From: CAXMQS01 sp036446035 | GTDB lineage: Bacteria > Actinomycetota > Acidimicrobiia > Spongiisociales > JAOTWH01 | DNA length: 15,382 nt | NCBI GenBank assembly: GCA_036446035.1 | Contig: JAZFSG010000138.1 | Span: forward strand, 1 to 15,382 | Direction: 5' to 3' | Shown here: in pieces, positions 12,912 through 15,382 of the stretch | How the letters are laid out: each line of letters begins with the position of its first letter | How positions within the stretch are numbered: position 1 is the stretch's first letter | The notes under the pieces: generated by a model | What the model was told of the DNA's origin: nothing | Databases searched by the model: none | The model's input: only the letters and a program-made list of their open reading frames with translations | Translations under genes and position numbers: made by a program

Positions 12912-13459
12912 GCTTCGCCTTCTACGCCTTCGCCTTCCTGGCCGTCGCCAATCCCTTCCGCTGGCGCCTGTCCCTGCCCGAAGATGGCGAGCTACCTCGC
13001 CCCCAGCCGCTTGCTATCGGCCTCGGTGTTCTCATCGCAACGGCCGTGATCGTTGCAGCCGCTGCCGACAGCATTCTCGACTGGCTCGACGTCAGCGCCG
13101 AGACCTGGCGCATCGCCGCCGGCATAGTCGTAGTCGGAGCAGGCCTTTGGGTGATGGCGTTTCCTCAGCGCCGTCAAGAAGCATCGCTGCGCGGCTCGGC
13201 AGCAGGTGTGGTGCCTGTGTTCTTCCCGGTGCTGTTCTCCCCAGAGCTCTTCGTTGTGCTGAAGTCGACCGGAGCCGATGAGGGCGTCGGCTTCACGCTG
13301 TGGGCACTGGCCATCCCGGTAGCGGCCGTGGTGCTGCTCTCGTCACTGCGCCGCTCCCCTACCTCCGAAACGGTGATGACCGGCCTCTCCCGCCTCCTCG
13401 GAGCGCTAGCCGTCGTCGTCGGCATCGCCCTGATCATCAGCGGCATAAGGGACGTCTAG
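12908..13459 (+). CDS. MarC-like integral membrane protein
   Basis: A 183-residue hydrophobic protein with about six helices. The pattern recalls the MarC family: an N-terminal FAFLAVANPF motif, then ETWRIAAGIVVVGAGLWVMAF. A re-entrant-looking PVFFPVLFSPELFVVL stands where MarC has its conserved PLLAGPG segment, and the C-terminus LSRLLGALAVVVGIALIISGIRDV resembles MarC ends. The match is distant, so function and substrate are unknown. The start is GTG at 12908, overlapping the stop of the toroid gene, so the two are translationally coupled; longer starts in this frame would lie inside that gene. It ends 26 bp from the convergent amidase gene with no terminator seen. Confidence 0.72.
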   Translation: MSFAFYAFAFLAVANPFRWRLSLPEDGELPRPQPLAIGLGVLIATAVIVAAAADSILDWLDVSAETWRIAAGIVVVGAGLWVMAFPQRRQEASLRGSAAGVVPVFFPVLFSPELFVVLKSTGADEGVGFTLWALAIPVAAVVLLSSLRRSPTSETVMTGLSRLLGALAVVVGIALIISGIRDV

Positions 13460-13485
13460 ACACCCCCACCGACATGGCTGGCCGT

Positions 13486-14436
13486 TCACTCCGGCGGCGG
13501 GTCGGGCAGGTCGAGGCGTTCGTACTCGGCGTCGACCCCGGCCTCGGCGATGCTCCGGTAGGCAGCGGGCACGCGATAGCGCTCGAAGTCGAAGAGGGTG
13601 CCCTTGTAGAACCTGGTCTGGTCGAGGTCGATCCGCGCCACGATCACCTCGTCTCCGGTGGTAACCGCTTGCCTGACGATCTGGCCGGACGGGGCGATGA
13701 TCGCCGACTGGGCCAGCGACTCGACGCCCTCCTCGACGCCGCCCTTGGCGACCCCGATGACGTAGGTGCCGTTCTGGTAGGCCCCGGCCTGCATCACGAG
13801 GTGGTTGTGGAAAGACTGCAGGGGTGTCTGGGTGGGATCCGGGGCGTAGTGCAAAGGGGTGTTGTAGCCGATGATGATGAGCTCCGCTCCACGCAGGCCC
13901 ATCACTCGATAGGTCTCCGACCAGCGCCGGTCGTTGCAGATCGCCATGCCGACGACCGCGTCGAACGAATTCCACACCGGGAAGTCGTCGCCCGGTTCGA
14001 AGTAGCGCCGTTCCGCATGCTGGAACTCGCGCCATGGCTCGAACTCCTGGTGGCCCGGGATGTGGACCTTGTGGTACCTGCCGACCGTGGCGCCCGCTTT
14101 GTCGACCATGTGATACGTGTTGTAGCGGTGACCGTTCTCAGTCTTCAGGGCGTAACCCAGCGTGAACCCGACCTTGAGACGGGCCGCCTCGTCCCACAGC
14201 GGCTGCGTGAACTGGTTGGGCATCTCCGTCTCGTAGAACTCATCTGCCTCGTCGATGGGCATCACCCAACGCGGGAAGAAGGTCGTCAACGCCAGCTCGG
14301 GGAAGGCAACGAGCTCGGCGTTCTGCGCCGCGGCGTCGCGCAGCAGAGTGATCAGTCGCTCGACAACGTCGGCACGCGAATCGGCCCTCTGCACAGGGCC
14401 CATCTGGGCGGCGGCGACGGTCAGATATCGGGGCAG
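13486..14436 (-). CDS. N-carbamoyl-D-amino-acid hydrolase
   Basis: A 316-residue nitrilase-superfamily amidase that hydrolyses N-carbamoyl-D-amino acids to D-amino acid, CO2 and ammonia. The match to Agrobacterium D-carbamoylase (304 residues, from memory) is strong: FPELALTTFFPRW, FYETEMP, KVHIPGH, RYFEPGD, ICNDRRWSETYRVMGLRGAE and QAGAYQNG. The catalytic triad is Glu47, Lys123 and Cys167; Glu47 has the same number as in the Agrobacterium enzyme. The start is taken as CTG at 14436, because it aligns the N-terminus residue for residue with the family and lies 6 nt after GAGGA. No ATG, GTG or TTG occurs in frame between 14437 and the divergent start at 14539. It is probably cytoplasmic and acts in hydantoin-type catabolism. 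Confidence 0.92.
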   Translation of the reverse strand: MPRYLTVAAAQMGPVQRADSRADVVERLITLLRDAAAQNAELVAFPELALTTFFPRWVMPIDEADEFYETEMPNQFTQPLWDEAARLKVGFTLGYALKTENGHRYNTYHMVDKAGATVGRYHKVHIPGHQEFEPWREFQHAERRYFEPGDDFPVWNSFDAVVGMAICNDRRWSETYRVMGLRGAELIIIGYNTPLHYAPDPTQTPLQSFHNHLVMQAGAYQNGTYVIGVAKGGVEEGVESLAQSAIIAPSGQIVRQAVTTGDEVIVARIDLDQTRFYKGTLFDFERYRVPAAYRSIAEAGVDAEYERLDLPDPPPE

Positions 14437-14447
14437 GGGACGTCCTC
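14434..14447 (-). promoter_or_regulatory. Shine-Dalgarno and CTG start codon of the carbamoylase
   Basis: On the minus strand GAGGA (14447-14443) is followed by CGTCCC and then CTG (14436-14434). The 6-nt spacing is the same as at the CTG start at 3717, and both CTGs are preceded by a run of C. The frame is open upstream only as a shadow of the opposite gene. Confidence 0.7.
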
Positions 14448-14538
14448 GTTCGGTTAGAGCAGAGTAGCCGCCGACTATCGGAGGGATTCGAAGCCGCGTT
14501 CCATCCTCAAACGGCAGCCAGCCTTTGCGAGGAGACTC

Positions 14539-15381
14539 ATGAGCACCAACGTCCGCGCCGCCCTGGTTCAGTCCGAGTGGACCGGGGACAAGGACTCGAT
14601 GGTCGAGAAGAACATCGGCTACGCCCGTGACGCCGCCGAACAAGGTGCCCAGGCGCTGTGCTTCCAGGAGATCTTCAGCAGCTCGTACTTCTGCAATGTG
14701 CAGGACCCCAAGTACTACGACGAGGCCGAGGAGATCCCAACGGGCCCGACCATTCAGCGCATGGTGTCGCTGGCCAAGGAGACCGAGATGGTGCTCGTCG
14801 TGCCGATCTATGAGAGGGTCGACGAAGGGACCTTTTCCAACACCTCGGCCGTCATCGACGCCGACGGCACGTTCCTCGGCATCTACCGCAAGACCCACAT
14901 TCCCCAGGTCGAGGGCTTCTGGGAGAAGTTCTACTTCCGCCCCGGCAATCTCGGCTACCCGGTGTTCGAAACGGCCGTTGGGCACATCGGCGTCTACATC
15001 TGCTACGACCGCCACTTCCCCGAAGGGTGGCGGGTGCTCGGCCTCAAGGGCGCCAAGATCGTCTTCAACCCCTCGGCCACGACTCGGGGCCACTCCCGCT
15101 ACCTGTGGGAGCTCGAGCAGCCGGCGGCGGTGGTGGCCAACGAGTACTTCGTCGGTGCCATCAACAGGGTCGGCGCCGAGGGCCTCACCGATACCGATTA
15201 CTACAGCTCCTCGTACTTCGCCAGCCCCCGCGGCCAGCTCATAGGTGAGCACGCCTCGGATACCGAGGACGAGGTGCTGGTTAGGGACCTCGATATGGGA
15301 CTCATCGAAGAGGTCCGCCGCCACTGGGCCTTCTACCGTGATCGCCGTCCCGACGTTTACTCAGACATCTCGCAGAGCTGA
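14539..15381 (+). CDS. Beta-ureidopropionase-like carbon-nitrogen hydrolase
   Basis: A complete 280-residue nitrilase-superfamily amidase. The triad is Glu44 (FQEIF), Lys118 (YRKTHIP) and Cys155 (YICYDRHFPEGW). IVFNPSATTRGHS, LWELEQPAAVVANEYFVGAINRVG and YYSSSYFASPRG resemble beta-ureidopropionases, which hydrolyse N-carbamoyl-beta-alanine in reductive pyrimidine breakdown. N-carbamoylputrescine amidase is the main alternative. It lacks the N-terminal extension of animal enzymes (about 384 residues). The ATG at 14539 has AGGAG 4 nt upstream. It diverges from the carbamoylase gene across 102 bp, so the two may share control. A dihydropyrimidinase gene could follow just past the right edge. Confidence 0.92.
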   Translation: MSTNVRAALVQSEWTGDKDSMVEKNIGYARDAAEQGAQALCFQEIFSSSYFCNVQDPKYYDEAEEIPTGPTIQRMVSLAKETEMVLVVPIYERVDEGTFSNTSAVIDADGTFLGIYRKTHIPQVEGFWEKFYFRPGNLGYPVFETAVGHIGVYICYDRHFPEGWRVLGLKGAKIVFNPSATTRGHSRYLWELEQPAAVVANEYFVGAINRVGAEGLTDTDYYSSSYFASPRGQLIGEHASDTEDEVLVRDLDMGLIEEVRRHWAFYRDRRPDVYSDISQS

Positions 15382-15382
15382 C

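Noticed and set aside
13300..14457. 385-residue plus-strand open frame over the carbamoylase gene
   Set aside because: It lies antisense to a gene with clear homology and catalytic residues and shows no recognisable domain; such frames are expected in GC-rich DNA.
14437..15324. Long minus-strand extension of the carbamoylase frame, antisense to the beta-ureidopropionase-like gene
   Set aside because: It is a codon-bias shadow of the gene on the plus strand; the conserved carbamoylase sequence begins only at about 14436.

Overview
The window looks like a GC-rich actinobacterial chromosome segment, probably from a deep-branching environmental lineage. Evidence for this is an F420-type luciferase-like oxidoreductase, a Nif3 / zinc-ribbon / RNase HI cluster with the same gene order as Rv2230c-Rv2228c of Mycobacterium tuberculosis (from memory), and repeated TANNNT -10 boxes placed 6-8 nt before start codons, as in leaderless actinobacterial transcripts. 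No phage, transposon, CRISPR array, tRNA or rRNA was seen. I read it as ordinary core and accessory chromosome, densely packed with many 4-nt stop/start overlaps.

Layout. 137-2656: a DUF302 protein, a convergent DUF3179 lipoprotein, a possible two-helix membrane peptide and a DUF1684 protein. 2657-2883: an intergenic stretch packed with hairpins, ending in a strong bidirectional terminator. 2884-4700: an aquaporin diverging from an F420-type LLM oxidoreductase that appears to start at CTG. 4697-6150: a lipoprotein whose stop codon interlocks with that of the oxidoreductase, then two half-length TauE/SafE membrane proteins overlapping by ATGA. 6110-9044 (minus): an operon nif3 - zinc ribbon - RNase HI - YdjM-like membrane hydrolase - small protein. 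9092-10215 (minus): a helical-repeat-like protein coupled to NAD(P)H-hydrate epimerase. 10342-11687 (minus): a membrane-anchored protein coupled to an HTTM-domain membrane protein. 11745-13459 (plus): an exported alpha/alpha-toroid-like protein coupled to a MarC-like membrane protein. 13486-15381: two divergent nitrilase-superfamily amidases, an N-carbamoyl-D-amino-acid hydrolase (again apparently CTG-started) and a beta-ureidopropionase-like enzyme.

How the genes work together. The two amidases both suit hydrolysis of N-carbamoyl compounds in hydantoin or reductive pyrimidine catabolism; a hydantoinase/dihydropyrimidinase would be expected outside the window. NnrE repairs damaged NAD(P)H hydrates. 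The HTTM/partner pair and the toroid/MarC-like pair are divergent across 57 bp and may form one envelope-linked locus of unknown role.

The strongest unusual signals concern gene expression. Two genes have CTG start codons, each 6 nt after a good Shine-Dalgarno sequence and each supported by family alignment. Six other genes lack a Shine-Dalgarno but have a TANNNT box 6-8 nt before the start, implying leaderless mRNAs.
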